A DNA stretch of 64,000 nucleotides from Krasilnikovia cinnamomea. GTDB taxonomy: Bacteria; Actinomycetota; Actinomycetes; Mycobacteriales; Micromonosporaceae. How positions within the stretch are numbered: position 1 is the stretch's first letter; every line of letters begins with the position of its first letter. Below, in pieces: positions 55,250 to 63,016 of this stretch. The notes under the pieces were generated by a model, which was given only the letters and a program-made list of their open reading frames with translations, was not told where the DNA came from and did not search any database. The stretch is from the NCBI RefSeq assembly GCF_004217545.1, contig NZ_SHKY01000001.1, positions 992,001 through 1,056,000 on the forward strand, in the 5' to 3' direction. The position numbers were made by a program, and so were the translations under genes.

Positions 55250-55266
55250 CGACTCCAGAGATACTG
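55250..55266. repeat. Cassette-boundary motif, copy 4 (split from its left flank by the IS)
   Basis: CGACTCCAGAGATACTG, exact consensus, a few bases outside the IS right end. The rest of the boundary (GAGGCAGA...CACACCA on the minus strand) lies on the other side of the IS at about 53645-53665. Confidence 0.75.
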
Positions 55267-55299
55267 ACTCCGAAGCCCAAGATGTCGTAGCCTGCATCT

Positions 55300-55539
55300 G
55301 TGGAGGAGCCAGGGACCATCCTGCGGCTGACCAGCGACGAAGCCCTGGTGTTGTTCGAGTGGCTCAACCGGACCGACAAGCAGACTGCTGGCTTCGGCAG
55401 TCTCGTCCAGGACCAGGCCGAGCAGCGGGCGCTGTGGAACCTCATCTGCCTGCTCGAACGAGAGTTGGTCGAGCCGTTCTCCGAGCGATACGTCGATCTT
55501 GTCGAGCAGGCTCGCGAGAGACTCCGTGACGAGGACTGA
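55300..55539 (+). CDS. Small hypothetical protein
   Basis: This 79-aa soluble helical protein reads LRLTSDEALVLFEWLNRTDKQTAG...QRALWNLICLLERELVEPFSERYVDLVEQARERLRDED. Similar short acidic proteins with an EALVLFEWL core are common as lone hypotheticals in actinobacteria. GTG 55300 lacks a ribosome-binding site. It lies 34 bp right of boundary copy 4, so it may be the first gene of another cassette or part of the ancestral element. Confidence 0.6.
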   Translation: MEEPGTILRLTSDEALVLFEWLNRTDKQTAGFGSLVQDQAEQRALWNLICLLERELVEPFSERYVDLVEQARERLRDED

Positions 55540-55792
55540 TCATCCGGGCTGTCCGGACGCTCGGTCGAAGAGTCGCCCGAGGAGTACGGACTGGCCAGCG
55601 GCGAGCACGTGGCCCTGGGCGAGGCAACCAGTAACACTCAAATGGGATTGGCGCGCTGTCGCCGTCACCCCGCTCCTCCGTAAACCAGCGCTCCGGAACC
55701 TCGGGCAAATCGATCGAAAGGTGGTAGAAGTGCCGGACGTGGATGGCGTCGGCGTACGGCCGCATGTCGTACTCGCTCGCTCCGAGGTAGCG
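55540..55792 (-). pseudogene. Decayed NUDIX-hydrolase C-terminal fragment
   Basis: The minus strand reads LGASEYDMRPYADAIHVRHFYHL...PERWFTEE...PFECYW in one frame. It then continues as LAQGHVLAAGQSVLLGRLFDR in another, ending at TGA 55540. This resembles the C-terminal part of actinobacterial NUDIX-type hydrolases. TAGTAG stops lie just upstream and the NUDIX box is absent. It is broken both by truncation and by a frameshift. Confidence 0.5.
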
Positions 55793-55982
55793 CTACTAGG
55801 GGCGGGCGTGTTAAAGAACCTTCGATATTTGGGTGAGTCGCTGTCGGCGACCCGGGCCGGAACGTTCCACAATGGAAATCCTGACGGGCCTGACTATCTC
55901 TCGGCGTACGTAGGTGCTCGATGTACGCCATCCTCCTGACCGTCCGTTGACCTGGCCTCGGACCCCACGGCCTGGATGCCCC

Positions 55983-57443
55983 TTACGTCAGCACTTCCTC
56001 GGACAGATACTCCGACGCCAGATGCAGGCAGGCTGCCCCGCTGGGCGCGATCGGCTGGGTGTCTAGCAGGCGACGCATCGCCTCCGGGGTGAAGTTGTAT
56101 TCTTCCGTGTCTACGTCGCCTTCGTCGTTCTGATCGACCATTCCATCGAAGATCGCGTCGAACACGTCGGAGTCAAACACCGCAAGCGTCAAGACGTCGC
56201 CGACATAGTTGAGCGAATCAATTCCGACACCCAGGCAGTAGACGCGTATTCTACCCTCGCGTCGTGCCGTATCGAGCGAGCGAAACGGCTCGTCGTTTAC
56301 ATAGTCGACCGGCGGCCCATCGCCATCGTGTTCCGGGTTTCCGAGAAATTCCTCGCTGTATTCCCGCATTACATTTCGCCACAGATCAAAGTCCGGCGAA
56401 TTTGGCGCCGGGAGAACCGACGCTGGCTGGAATACGCCAGTGGGAAACACGCTGAGCATCCCGCCCGCAATGGCGACCTTCGCGGCGTTGCGTCGAAGCA
56501 TGTAGAACGTCGATCCTGCTCTACTTGCGCGAACGGTTAGGGTGCTCACTGAAATCATCAATGGATACGTTGCGAGTTCAAACGGATCGCGAATGAGTCG
56601 CCGAAATGGGAGGTGTTCCCATGCCACGCCATCGGCGCTGAATTTTCCCTCGGCTGTACGAGCAGCCAATGCGGCCTCGTGTGCCAGCGCCTCGCCCACG
56701 TCGATCATGTCGAAGTAGCACATCTCGCCCAACGTAAGGTCAAGGTCGAGCTGCTGGGCGCCTCTGTCTCCGACGGGCGCGACATCGAGCAGGCGATAGC
56801 AGAGACGATTTTCAAACAGTCGCGGACGAGCCAAATCGCGCATGGCACGGTGATATCTGCTGTAGTCGCGACCTTTCGACAACAATGGCCGAACATGCTT
56901 GGTTTCGCGCTCTCCACCGTTGACCGCTGGTCGTGGCGTCTCTTCCTGCCACCGCAGCGTCACATCCGACAGATCGATGGGCGCAGGCAATCTCCATTGC
57001 GGGGGGATCAGGATTCCCGTATTGCCGAGCCGGACAGATTCAGGATAAAGGTCGTACACGGCCTTGGTAAGTTCACCGCGATGCGCACCGAGGAACCTTC
57101 TACCCGATAGCCACTCCCCCTGGCTCGCTGGCACCGGACCCGATTCCGGCCCTGCATCCTCCAGCGGAGCGAGGCCGAGCATTTTTCGCGGGATTCCCAG
57201 TCCATCCGCAACGCGCTCGATCAGGTCGATCGTTATGACCTGCCTATTTCCGCGCTCGATTCCGCTGACATGCGGTTGGGGAATTCCAATCATCATGCCG
57301 ATGTCCGTCTGACTGGCGCCGGTCCATCGTCGATAGATCCGGATTGCCGCGCCGATGTCACGTCGGGCCAACGCGTCCGTCATATCTGGACGTTCCCACA
57401 GGTCAGGCGGCGGCGTCGGCACGTGCTTGTGTCGCGAGGTCAT
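55983..57443 (-). CDS. XRE-type HTH protein with long C-terminal domain
   Basis: This 486-aa protein has a helix-turn-helix (GAAIRIYRRWTGASQTDIGMMIGIPQPHVSGIERGNRQVITIDLIERVADGLGIP, ~residues 30-85). A long C-terminal region follows with MREYSEEFLGNPEHDGDG, a NUDIX-like helix pattern, and RIRVYCLGVGIDSLNYVGDVLTLAVFD. Such proteins are frequent in Streptomyces-type genomes with unknown role. Its DNA is clearly less GC-rich than its neighbours (many ATT, AAT, GAT codons), a sign of separate acquisition. ATG 57443 starts it. Confidence 0.8.
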   Translation of the reverse strand: MTSRHKHVPTPPPDLWERPDMTDALARRDIGAAIRIYRRWTGASQTDIGMMIGIPQPHVSGIERGNRQVITIDLIERVADGLGIPRKMLGLAPLEDAGPESGPVPASQGEWLSGRRFLGAHRGELTKAVYDLYPESVRLGNTGILIPPQWRLPAPIDLSDVTLRWQEETPRPAVNGGERETKHVRPLLSKGRDYSRYHRAMRDLARPRLFENRLCYRLLDVAPVGDRGAQQLDLDLTLGEMCYFDMIDVGEALAHEAALAARTAEGKFSADGVAWEHLPFRRLIRDPFELATYPLMISVSTLTVRASRAGSTFYMLRRNAAKVAIAGGMLSVFPTGVFQPASVLPAPNSPDFDLWRNVMREYSEEFLGNPEHDGDGPPVDYVNDEPFRSLDTARREGRIRVYCLGVGIDSLNYVGDVLTLAVFDSDVFDAIFDGMVDQNDEGDVDTEEYNFTPEAMRRLLDTQPIAPSGAACLHLASEYLSEEVLT

Positions 57444-57573
57444 GCACCCGGCTCCTATGTAGATTTCCTATACGGTCGCTGTATACCCCGTTCGGCTGTG
57501 GATTATCCCGCAAACGCGGTTGTCTTCAATGCATGACAACGGACGCCAACGCAGGACACGACGCAGCACAGGG

Positions 57574-57777
57574 TTACTGCCGGACGAGACCACGAACGAC
57601 GGTCTTGACCGTGGCGAGTGAAACCCCAGCAGCTTCGGCAATCTCCGACACAGTGTGGTTCGTCGATCGACGGACCTCGCGGATGAGGTCATCCCGCGCC
57701 AAGCGCGCGGCGTCGAGCTCCTGCTCAGCGGACCGGACCCGAGCGCTGGACTCTCGCAGTTCTCCGAGGGTTGCCAT
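57574..57777 (-). CDS. Tiny HTH DNA-binding protein
   Basis: This 67-aa protein has a coiled N-terminal helix (ELRESSARVRSAEQELDAARLARDDLIREVRR) and one helix-turn-helix (TVSEIAEAAGVSLATVKTVVRGL). ATG 57777 is chosen over the upstream in-frame ATG because the helix starts there. A cluster of CTAG repeats lies 25-70 bp upstream, the expected place for an autoregulatory operator. Similar CTAG clusters occur in the xis-int spacer, so it could control element maintenance. Confidence 0.7.
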   Translation of the reverse strand: MATLGELRESSARVRSAEQELDAARLARDDLIREVRRSTNHTVSEIAEAAGVSLATVKTVVRGLVRQ

Positions 57778-57803
57778 AGCCGAACAGCGTACAAGGTGAC
57801 CAG

Positions 57804-57846
57804 CTAGCCACACTACGGCTAGACGGCTAGCCGCTAGCCATATAGC
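57804..57846. promoter_or_regulatory. CTAG repeat cluster upstream of the tiny HTH gene
   Basis: Four CTAG cores (57804, 57819, 57827, 57834), most in GGCTAG or GCTAGC context, followed by TATAGCC. CTAG is normally rare in GC-rich genomes. The position fits operators or iterons. Confidence 0.6.
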
Positions 57847-57933
57847 CTCATCTCAACGCAAGCGGCCCCGACGGGCTCCTACCCCCGTCGAGGCCAATAC
57901 ATCCCGCTTCTCCCGTGTGATTGGAGTACGAAG

Positions 57934-58710
57934 ATGCAGGTCAAGACTACCCGGACCGCACTGCCTTCGGTGTCTGCGGATGGGTTCGTGGACGACCGGG
58001 ACCACCTTCACGGCCAGGCCCCGGAGGCAGTGCTGACCGCCTCGGTGCCGTTGACGGCGCTGGAGCTGGTCGCGGCGCTGTACTGCCGCTCGCTAGGCAT
58101 GGAGTACGACTACCTCGCCGAGATGAGCGACGCCGAGGTCCGCCGCTGGGTTGCCCACATCATCACGTTCGACGGCATCAACACGGTGCACCGGGACGCG
58201 CAGACGGACTTGCTGGATCCGCCGGCGGATCCGGGCGAGCGGGCGTTCCTGGCGTTGTGCGAGCGGCGGGTGGCAACGGCGTTCGGTATCACGGTCCGGC
58301 CGACGTTCCCGGCCTCGATCCCGTGGGTGCGCAGCATCCCGGACCGGGCGGGCCGCGTGATGGCCCGCCTCGACGTGACGCAGCTGCGCGACCGACTGTT
58401 CGGGCTGACCTACGGCGAGGTGGCGGCGGCCGTGTTCGCGTCCCCGTTGGCCGAGGACCAGGCCGCCGACCCGGCCGACGTGGTCCGGGCTGGACTCGCC
58501 GCGGTCAACGATGCCGAGCGGGCCGCGTGGCGTGCCCGGTGGCAGGAGCTGGTCGCCGCGCAGCGCTTCGGCCAGTCACGGCAGGTCCGGCGCGCGGCGG
58601 CAGCCGAGTACCGCCGCCTGTGGGGCGGCCGGTTCAACCGGGTGCACCGCACCGCAGAACGGTTCTGGCGCCAGCACGGCACCTGGCTCGACGCCGCACA
58701 GGCCGCCTGA
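57934..58710 (+). CDS. Element-encoded hypothetical protein
   Basis: This 258-aa soluble protein is mostly helical (PLTALELVAALYCRSLGMEYDYLAEMSDAEVRRWVAHIITFDGINTV... AERAAWRARWQELVAAQRFGQSRQVRRAAAAEYRRLWGGRFNRVHRTAERFWRQHG). GGAG lies 8 nt before ATG 57934. I do not recognise the family. Its place between the regulator and replication genes suggests a role in element maintenance or transfer. Confidence 0.65.
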   Translation: MQVKTTRTALPSVSADGFVDDRDHLHGQAPEAVLTASVPLTALELVAALYCRSLGMEYDYLAEMSDAEVRRWVAHIITFDGINTVHRDAQTDLLDPPADPGERAFLALCERRVATAFGITVRPTFPASIPWVRSIPDRAGRVMARLDVTQLRDRLFGLTYGEVAAAVFASPLAEDQAADPADVVRAGLAAVNDAERAAWRARWQELVAAQRFGQSRQVRRAAAAEYRRLWGGRFNRVHRTAERFWRQHGTWLDAAQAA

Positions 58711-59092
58711 CAGCCGCTCTCCCGGCGGCCCCGCGCGGGCCACCTCCTGACGACATCGGACCCCGTTCGGGTCGCACTACCTCTAGGCGTGGGCGTTCGC
58801 GCTTGGCGCTGGCTCATTGAGAACTCAACAGGGCACTACCGGCACGGCCGACCGGCCGTGCTGGACGACACGAGCAAGAGCAAGGACGACCGGCAGAGCC
58901 GGGCTGCTGGCTGGCGCCGCTGCGCGGCGCGTGGCCAGCCGATCCGCCGGTCGCTCCTGTTGCGCCGCTGACGCCAGCCACCACGACCCCAGCCGGTCCG
59001 GTGGCGCGTCGCAGCGCCGTCACCAACCAGCCCGTACGCAGCACAAACCCGCACCACACGACGACCGTTTGACGACAAGGGAGTCCGACACC
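58711..59092. other. Spacer with hairpin
   Basis: No convincing gene. A GCGCCGC/GCGGCGC stem with a TGC loop, extended by GCTGGC/GCCAGC, lies at about 58905-58940 and may end the upstream transcript. Confidence 0.4.
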
Positions 59093-59425
59093 GTGAACCC
59101 GCACCCGCCACCTGTTGACGACACCATGACGCCAGCCCGGACCCGGCGACACCCGGGTCCGCGACACCCGCGACCAGCCACACCACCACACGGCCAGGCC
59201 CGGCCACGACCGGCGGTCAGGCCCGCACCCGGCCCGGCCCGAACGCCCCGGTGTTTCAGCCAAGACCGTGGTGAGATGCCCCCCGCCGCCGCCCGACCGG
59301 GCCGACCTGTGCGGTGCCGGGGCGGGGGCATCTCACCACCCCGGCACCTGCCCCAGCCGTACCCGCCACGAGGATCGGCTGAAACAGCCGCGCGTCCGGG
59401 CCAGCGTCGGGCTGTGCGGCCATGA
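59093..59425 (+). CDS. Possible Arg/Pro-rich leader ORF coupled to the DUF3631 gene
   Basis: GTG 59093 has GGGAG 8 nt upstream, and the frame stops at TGA overlapping the next start (ATGA). The 110-aa product is Arg/Pro/His-rich with no domain, and third-position bias is weak. It contains the nested inverted repeat at 59252-59386. It may serve only to couple or attenuate translation of the rep-type gene. Confidence 0.3.
   Translation: MNPHPPPVDDTMTPARTRRHPGPRHPRPATPPHGQARPRPAVRPAPGPARTPRCFSQDRGEMPPAAARPGRPVRCRGGGISPPRHLPQPYPPRGSAETAARPGQRRAVRP
59252..59386. repeat. Nested inverted repeat upstream of the DUF3631 gene
   Basis: Outer arms TGTTTCAGCC (59252-59261) and GGCTGAAACA (59377-59386). 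Inner arms TGGTGAGATGCCCCC (59269-59283) and GGGGGCATCTCACCA (59324-59338). All pairing is perfect. It ends 35 bp before the start codon. Confidence 0.75.
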
Positions 59426-60795
59426 CCGACACCAGCAGCACGCCGGGCGCGGCGGTGCTCGACCAGGTCGCGGCGTTCATCGCCCGCTACGTGGCCTTCC
59501 CGTCCGAGCACGCGTTGACGGCGGTGACGTTGTGGGCGGCGCACACGCACGCGGTGGGCTGCTTCTACGTCACCCCGCGCCTGGTCCTGGACTCGGCCGA
59601 ACCGGGCTCCGGTAAGACCCGCGTGTTGGAGCTGCTGAACCTGCTGGTTCGGCACCCGGAGATGACGATCAGCGCCAGCACGGCCGCGCTGTTCCGGCTG
59701 ATCAGCCTGCATCCGCACACGATCCTGTTCGACGAGGTGGATGCGATCTTCAACCCGAAGACCGGCGGGAACTACGAAGATCTGCGGGCGCTGCTCAACG
59801 CCGGGTACAAGCGCGGCGCGACGATCGCCCGGTGCGTGGGCGACGCCAAGAGCATGAAGGTGGCCCGGTTCGTGGTGTTCGCCCCGGTCGCGCTCGCCGG
59901 GATCGCCGGGTCCATGCCCGCGACGATCCTGACCCGGGCCGTGGTGGTCCACATGCGGCGGCGGGCACGGTCGGAGCGGGTGGAGCCGTTCGAGGAGCAG
60001 TACGCCGAAGCCGAAGCCGCACCGATTCGCGACGCCCTGGCCGAGTGGATGTCGCAGCAGGCTGACTCGCTCGCCAAGGCGCGGCCACGGATGCCGGACG
60101 GGGTGGCGGACCGGGCGGCCGAGGTGTGGAAAGCGCTGCTGGCCATCGCCGACCAGGCCGGGGAGCGGTGGCCGGAGGCCGGACGCGACGCGGCCCGCTA
60201 CTTCGTGCTGGACACCGCGACCGCGCCGACGTTCGGCACGCGCCTGCTGGCCGACCTGCGAACCCTGTACGACGGGCGGGACCGGATGCCCACCACCGAC
60301 ATCCTCGACGCGCTCACCACGGCCGAGGACGCCCCGTGGGGGGACCTGAACGGCAAGCCACTCGACGCCCGACGGCTGTCGAAGGAACTGGGCCGGTACG
60401 GCATCGCCCCGGCCGCGTTCAACACCGGCCAGGGCACGGCCAAGGGTTACACCACGTATCCGACGACCGGGAATCTCGGCCTGGCCGACGCCTGGGATCG
60501 GTACCTCCCGGCGGGAGGTATCGGTAACTCCGGTAACTGCGGTAACCGGGCAGGTCAGACCGGTTACCGATCCGAAAAGCCGTCGGTAACCAGCGGTAAC
60601 CCGCAAGATCAGGTTACCGATCCATCGGTAACCCGCATCGGCATCGGTAACCCGCTGACCAGGGAAGTTACCGAAGTTACCGAGATTACCGACCAGGACT
60701 GGCCGCCCGTGGCCGTGCCCGGCGGTAACCGGCCACCGTCCACCCCGGATCGCCCCGGTCCTCACTCTGCGTTCACCAAGGGAGCGGCAGCATGA
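59422..60795 (+). CDS. DUF3631 P-loop ATPase, probable replication protein
   Basis: This 457-aa protein has Walker A AEPGSGKTR (~residues 53-61), Walker B TILFDEVD (~95-102), a sensor-like VVFAPVALAGI, and the DUF3631 C-terminal domain (MPTTDILDALTTAEDAPWGDLNGKPLDARRLSKELGRYGI). DUF3631 proteins occur in actinobacterial plasmids, phages and integrative elements as primase/helicase-like replication proteins. The last ~95 residues are a low-complexity linker (GNSGNCGN, VTEVTEITD) whose codons carry the GGTAAC iterons. It is translationally coupled to the next gene. Confidence 0.8.
   Translation: MTDTSSTPGAAVLDQVAAFIARYVAFPSEHALTAVTLWAAHTHAVGCFYVTPRLVLDSAEPGSGKTRVLELLNLLVRHPEMTISASTAALFRLISLHPHTILFDEVDAIFNPKTGGNYEDLRALLNAGYKRGATIARCVGDAKSMKVARFVVFAPVALAGIAGSMPATILTRAVVVHMRRRARSERVEPFEEQYAEAEAAPIRDALAEWMSQQADSLAKARPRMPDGVADRAAEVWKALLAIADQAGERWPEAGRDAARYFVLDTATAPTFGTRLLADLRTLYDGRDRMPTTDILDALTTAEDAPWGDLNGKPLDARRLSKELGRYGIAPAAFNTGQGTAKGYTTYPTTGNLGLADAWDRYLPAGGIGNSGNCGNRAGQTGYRSEKPSVTSGNPQDQVTDPSVTRIGIGNPLTREVTEVTEITDQDWPPVAVPGGNRPPSTPDRPGPHSAFTKGAAA
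60523..60729. repeat. GGTAAC/GTTACC iterons inside the rep-type gene
   Basis: About twelve GGTAAC or GTTACC hexamers in 207 bp (60523, 60532, 60541, 60572, 60585, 60595, 60613, 60627, 60646, 60667, 60676, 60724) plus a near match at 60685. They occur on both strands and in more than one reading phase. Confidence 0.75.
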
Positions 60796-61205
60796 CCCTG
60801 CATCCGACCGCGCTCGCCGACCAACTCCACGCCGCGAGCGCCGACGCCCACCACCGCCTCCTACGGGCCGCCGAACACCCCTGGGCCAGGCTGATCGCCA
60901 GCCCGGACACCCCGCCGTGGCTCGCCTCTCTGTTCCAGCGGCACGCCCTGGCCCTGCTGGGTGGACACGGCCGGACCTGTCCGCACCTCGGCCCCGGGCC
61001 GCGTGTGGTCCATGCGTTCGCCTGGGCGCCAGGGCTGATCGTCTGCCCCGCCTGCCGCCACCTCGCCACCCCCGACCCGATCGAGGACAGCACCTGCGAC
61101 GGCTGCCGCCGACACTCCGACCGGGTGTGGGCCGGGATCGCGCAAGTCGGGCCGATCCTGTTCGGCTACGGCCTCTGCGACACCTGCCACCACACCGCCG
61201 AATAG
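60792..61205 (+). CDS. Cys/His-rich element protein, probable zinc binder
   Basis: This 137-aa protein starts at ATG 60792, overlapping the DUF3631 stop (ATGA). It has paired metal-ligand motifs: CPHLGPG, CPACRH, CDGCRRHSD and CDTCHH, suggesting two zinc sites. The N-terminal half is helical. No named family is recognised. Coupling suggests it works with the ATPase, for example in DNA binding. Confidence 0.68.
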   Translation: MTLHPTALADQLHAASADAHHRLLRAAEHPWARLIASPDTPPWLASLFQRHALALLGGHGRTCPHLGPGPRVVHAFAWAPGLIVCPACRHLATPDPIEDSTCDGCRRHSDRVWAGIAQVGPILFGYGLCDTCHHTAE

Positions 61206-61358
61206 CCCACAAAGCCGATCGGCCGCATCGGATGACACCAAAACGGCCCGGATCTTGGCTCAGCGTGGCTCTCAGCGGCCCCACCGATGCCACGGCCCGC
61301 GACCGAACCGCCGCACCATCCCACCCGGCCCAGCACCACCCACATTGGAGGCATCACC

Positions 61359-61724
61359 GTGCGCACCGCCCACGCCACCGTTCACCCGCTCACTCCCCGC
61401 ACCGCACCCGCCGAGGCTCCGCAGCGCGCCAGGCCCGCACCGGTCGGGTCGCTGACCTACACCGTCAAAGAAGTCGCCGAAATGCTCTCGCTCAACCTCG
61501 GCGGCACCTACCGCATGATCCGCTCCGGAGACATCCCCGCCCGCAAACTCGGCGGCCGATGGGTCATCTCCCGCCGCGCCTTCCACGACTGGCTCGACTC
61601 CTGCATCGAGACCACCCCAGCCGAAGCCGAAGCCAACCGCCGCGCGTCGATCGGGGAGCTGACCGACGCCGAGAAAGACCTCATCTGGGCCTACCGCAAC
61701 GACCCGAAACGGCACGGCGCGTAA
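61359..61724 (+). CDS. Excisionase-like HTH protein
   Basis: This 121-aa protein starts at GTG 61359 with GGAGG 7 nt upstream. A MerR/HTH_17-type fold (LTYTVKEVAEMLSLNLGGTYRMIRSGDIPARKLGGRWVISRRAFHDWLDS) is typical of excisionases that bend DNA for the integrase. The gene precedes int in the same direction, as in other actinomycete integrative elements, but is separated from it by 1.3 kb of repeats. Confidence 0.8.
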   Translation: MRTAHATVHPLTPRTAPAEAPQRARPAPVGSLTYTVKEVAEMLSLNLGGTYRMIRSGDIPARKLGGRWVISRRAFHDWLDSCIETTPAEAEANRRASIGELTDAEKDLIWAYRNDPKRHGA

Positions 61725-61748
61725 CCCACCCAGCGGCCGGATCAGCCG

Positions 61749-61899
61749 CTAGCGCTAGCACCCTGGCCCGCTAGCGCTAGCGGCACCGCTAGCGGCCCGA
61801 CCGGGCCATGACCAGGCCGCTAGCGGCTAGCAGCCGAATCAGCCGGCACCCCGGAACCGGCCCGCCAGACCGGAATCCGACCCCGGCAACGGCCGCTAG
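61749..61899. repeat. CTAG (GCTAGC) repeat block
   Basis: Eight CTAG cores (61749, 61755, 61771, 61777, 61789, 61820, 61827, 61896), mostly as GCTAGC or CTAGCGG. The same core is clustered upstream of the tiny HTH gene at 57804-57837. Confidence 0.75.
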
Positions 61900-61943
61900 C
61901 ACCCCCGGCCCCCACCGGGCACCGTCCACTACCGAGAGTCATA

Positions 61944-62037
61944 GTCGCGGTGTCGCATCGTCGCGTGTCTCCTCGCGCGTACGCGCGCGCGTTGGACGCC
62001 TGTCCCGTCGTCGCACGCGACAGTGCGACACCGCGAC
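61944..62037. repeat. 24-bp imperfect inverted repeat (TGTCGC family)
   Basis: 61944-61967 (GTCGCGGTGTCGCA then TCGTCGCGTG) pairs with 62014-62037 (CACGCGACAG then TGCGACACCGCGAC) with two mismatches, around an alternating CGCGCG centre. Confidence 0.7.
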
Positions 62038-62072
62038 AATCCGCCACCCTGCGTCACCATGACAACCGCCGC

Positions 62073-62185
62073 CGAGCCCGCGATGCATCGCGGGGAGGAC
62101 CGCGATGCATCGCGGGTCCGCTACCCCCCACCCTCGCGGCCCTGATCGGCGACCTAGCGGCATCGCGGCCCAACCCAGCCACACC
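62073..62185. repeat. Duplicated block, copy 1 (GCATCGCGG version)
   Basis: Contains the perfect 18-bp palindrome CCCGCGATGCATCGCGGG (62077-62094), a second GCGATGCATCGC (62102-62113), and CTAGCGGCATCGCGGCC. It aligns along its length with 62304-62415. Confidence 0.7.
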
Positions 62186-62303
62186 CCCGAAACCCGCCCA
62201 CAGGCCAGACCGGGACAACCCCGCACAGCCGCTAGCACCAACCCCGGCAACACCCGCGACCGTCACGCCGCGTAGACATCCGAACGGTTCGCCAGCCCCA
62301 CGG

Positions 62304-62415
62304 AGCGCCGCAAGGCATTGCGGCCTGACCCGCGAGGCATTGCGGGTTCGCAATGCCACACCCTCGCGGCCCTGACCAGCGACCTAGCGGCATTGCGGCC
62401 CAACCAGCCACACCC
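62304..62415. repeat. Duplicated block, copy 2 (GCATTGCGG version)
   Basis: Contains CCGCAAGGCATTGCGG (62308-62323), the inverted repeat GGCATTGCG-GGTT-CGCAATGCC (62336-62357), and CTAGCGGCATTGCGGCC. The flanking ~60 bp (CCCTCGCGGCCCTGA, CAGCCACACCCCCGAA) is nearly identical to copy 1. Confidence 0.7.
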
Positions 62416-62842
62416 CCGAAAACCGCCTGAACGGCCATCCGCGACACCCCGCCGCCAAGCCGCGAGGCAGACGGACAGGTAACACGCGCGTCACCCTGCC
62501 GTCACCGCCTGCCACCTCGCCGACGACTCGAAGGTGGCGGTAACACGCCACCCCAACGCACCGCCGAACACCGCCGAACCGGCACCCCGACGCTCGACCC
62601 TTTCGCCGTTACCCACCCCGGCCCGGTCGCGGGCCGCCCGCGACCGGTCGCGCCGACGCGACCCCAGCCGCGACCGCACCGACCAGCACGATCACCCACC
62701 GGTCGCGGGTCGCGCCTACCCAGCCGATACCCGCGACCACCCCGAGAACCAGCGCCAGAGGGCCACACGGCCCGCGACCGCGACCCGGCATCAGACCGTC
62801 CGGCACATCGACACACGGTCACCGCCACCCCGCCCGCCGACA

Positions 62843-63016
62843 GGTAGCGGCCGAGGTAGCGGACCGCTACCGGGTAGCGCCAGCGCTACCTCAGCCGCTA
62901 CCGCCCTGGCCAGCCCACACGGCCCCAGGTAGCGGGTAGCGGCACCCACCACCGCACCGCCGAAACCCCCGGAAACCAGGGGTAGGGGCACCCCCGCGTG
63001 CCGCTACCCGCTACCC
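62843..63016. repeat. GGTAGCGG/CCGCTACC repeat block before int
   Basis: About ten copies in both orientations (62843, 62855, 62864, 62873, 62883, 62895, 62928, 62935, 63001, 63009), the last ending 25 bp before the int start. Confidence 0.7.

Noticed and set aside
61950..62375. Open frames of 100-140 codons in the xis-int spacer
   Set aside because: They consist of translated repeats, lack ribosome-binding sites and have no codon bias.
62624..62787. Possible CRISPR array from the CGACC/GGTCG repeats
   Set aside because: Repeats are short, palindromic and unevenly spaced, with no unique spacers of constant length and no cas genes.
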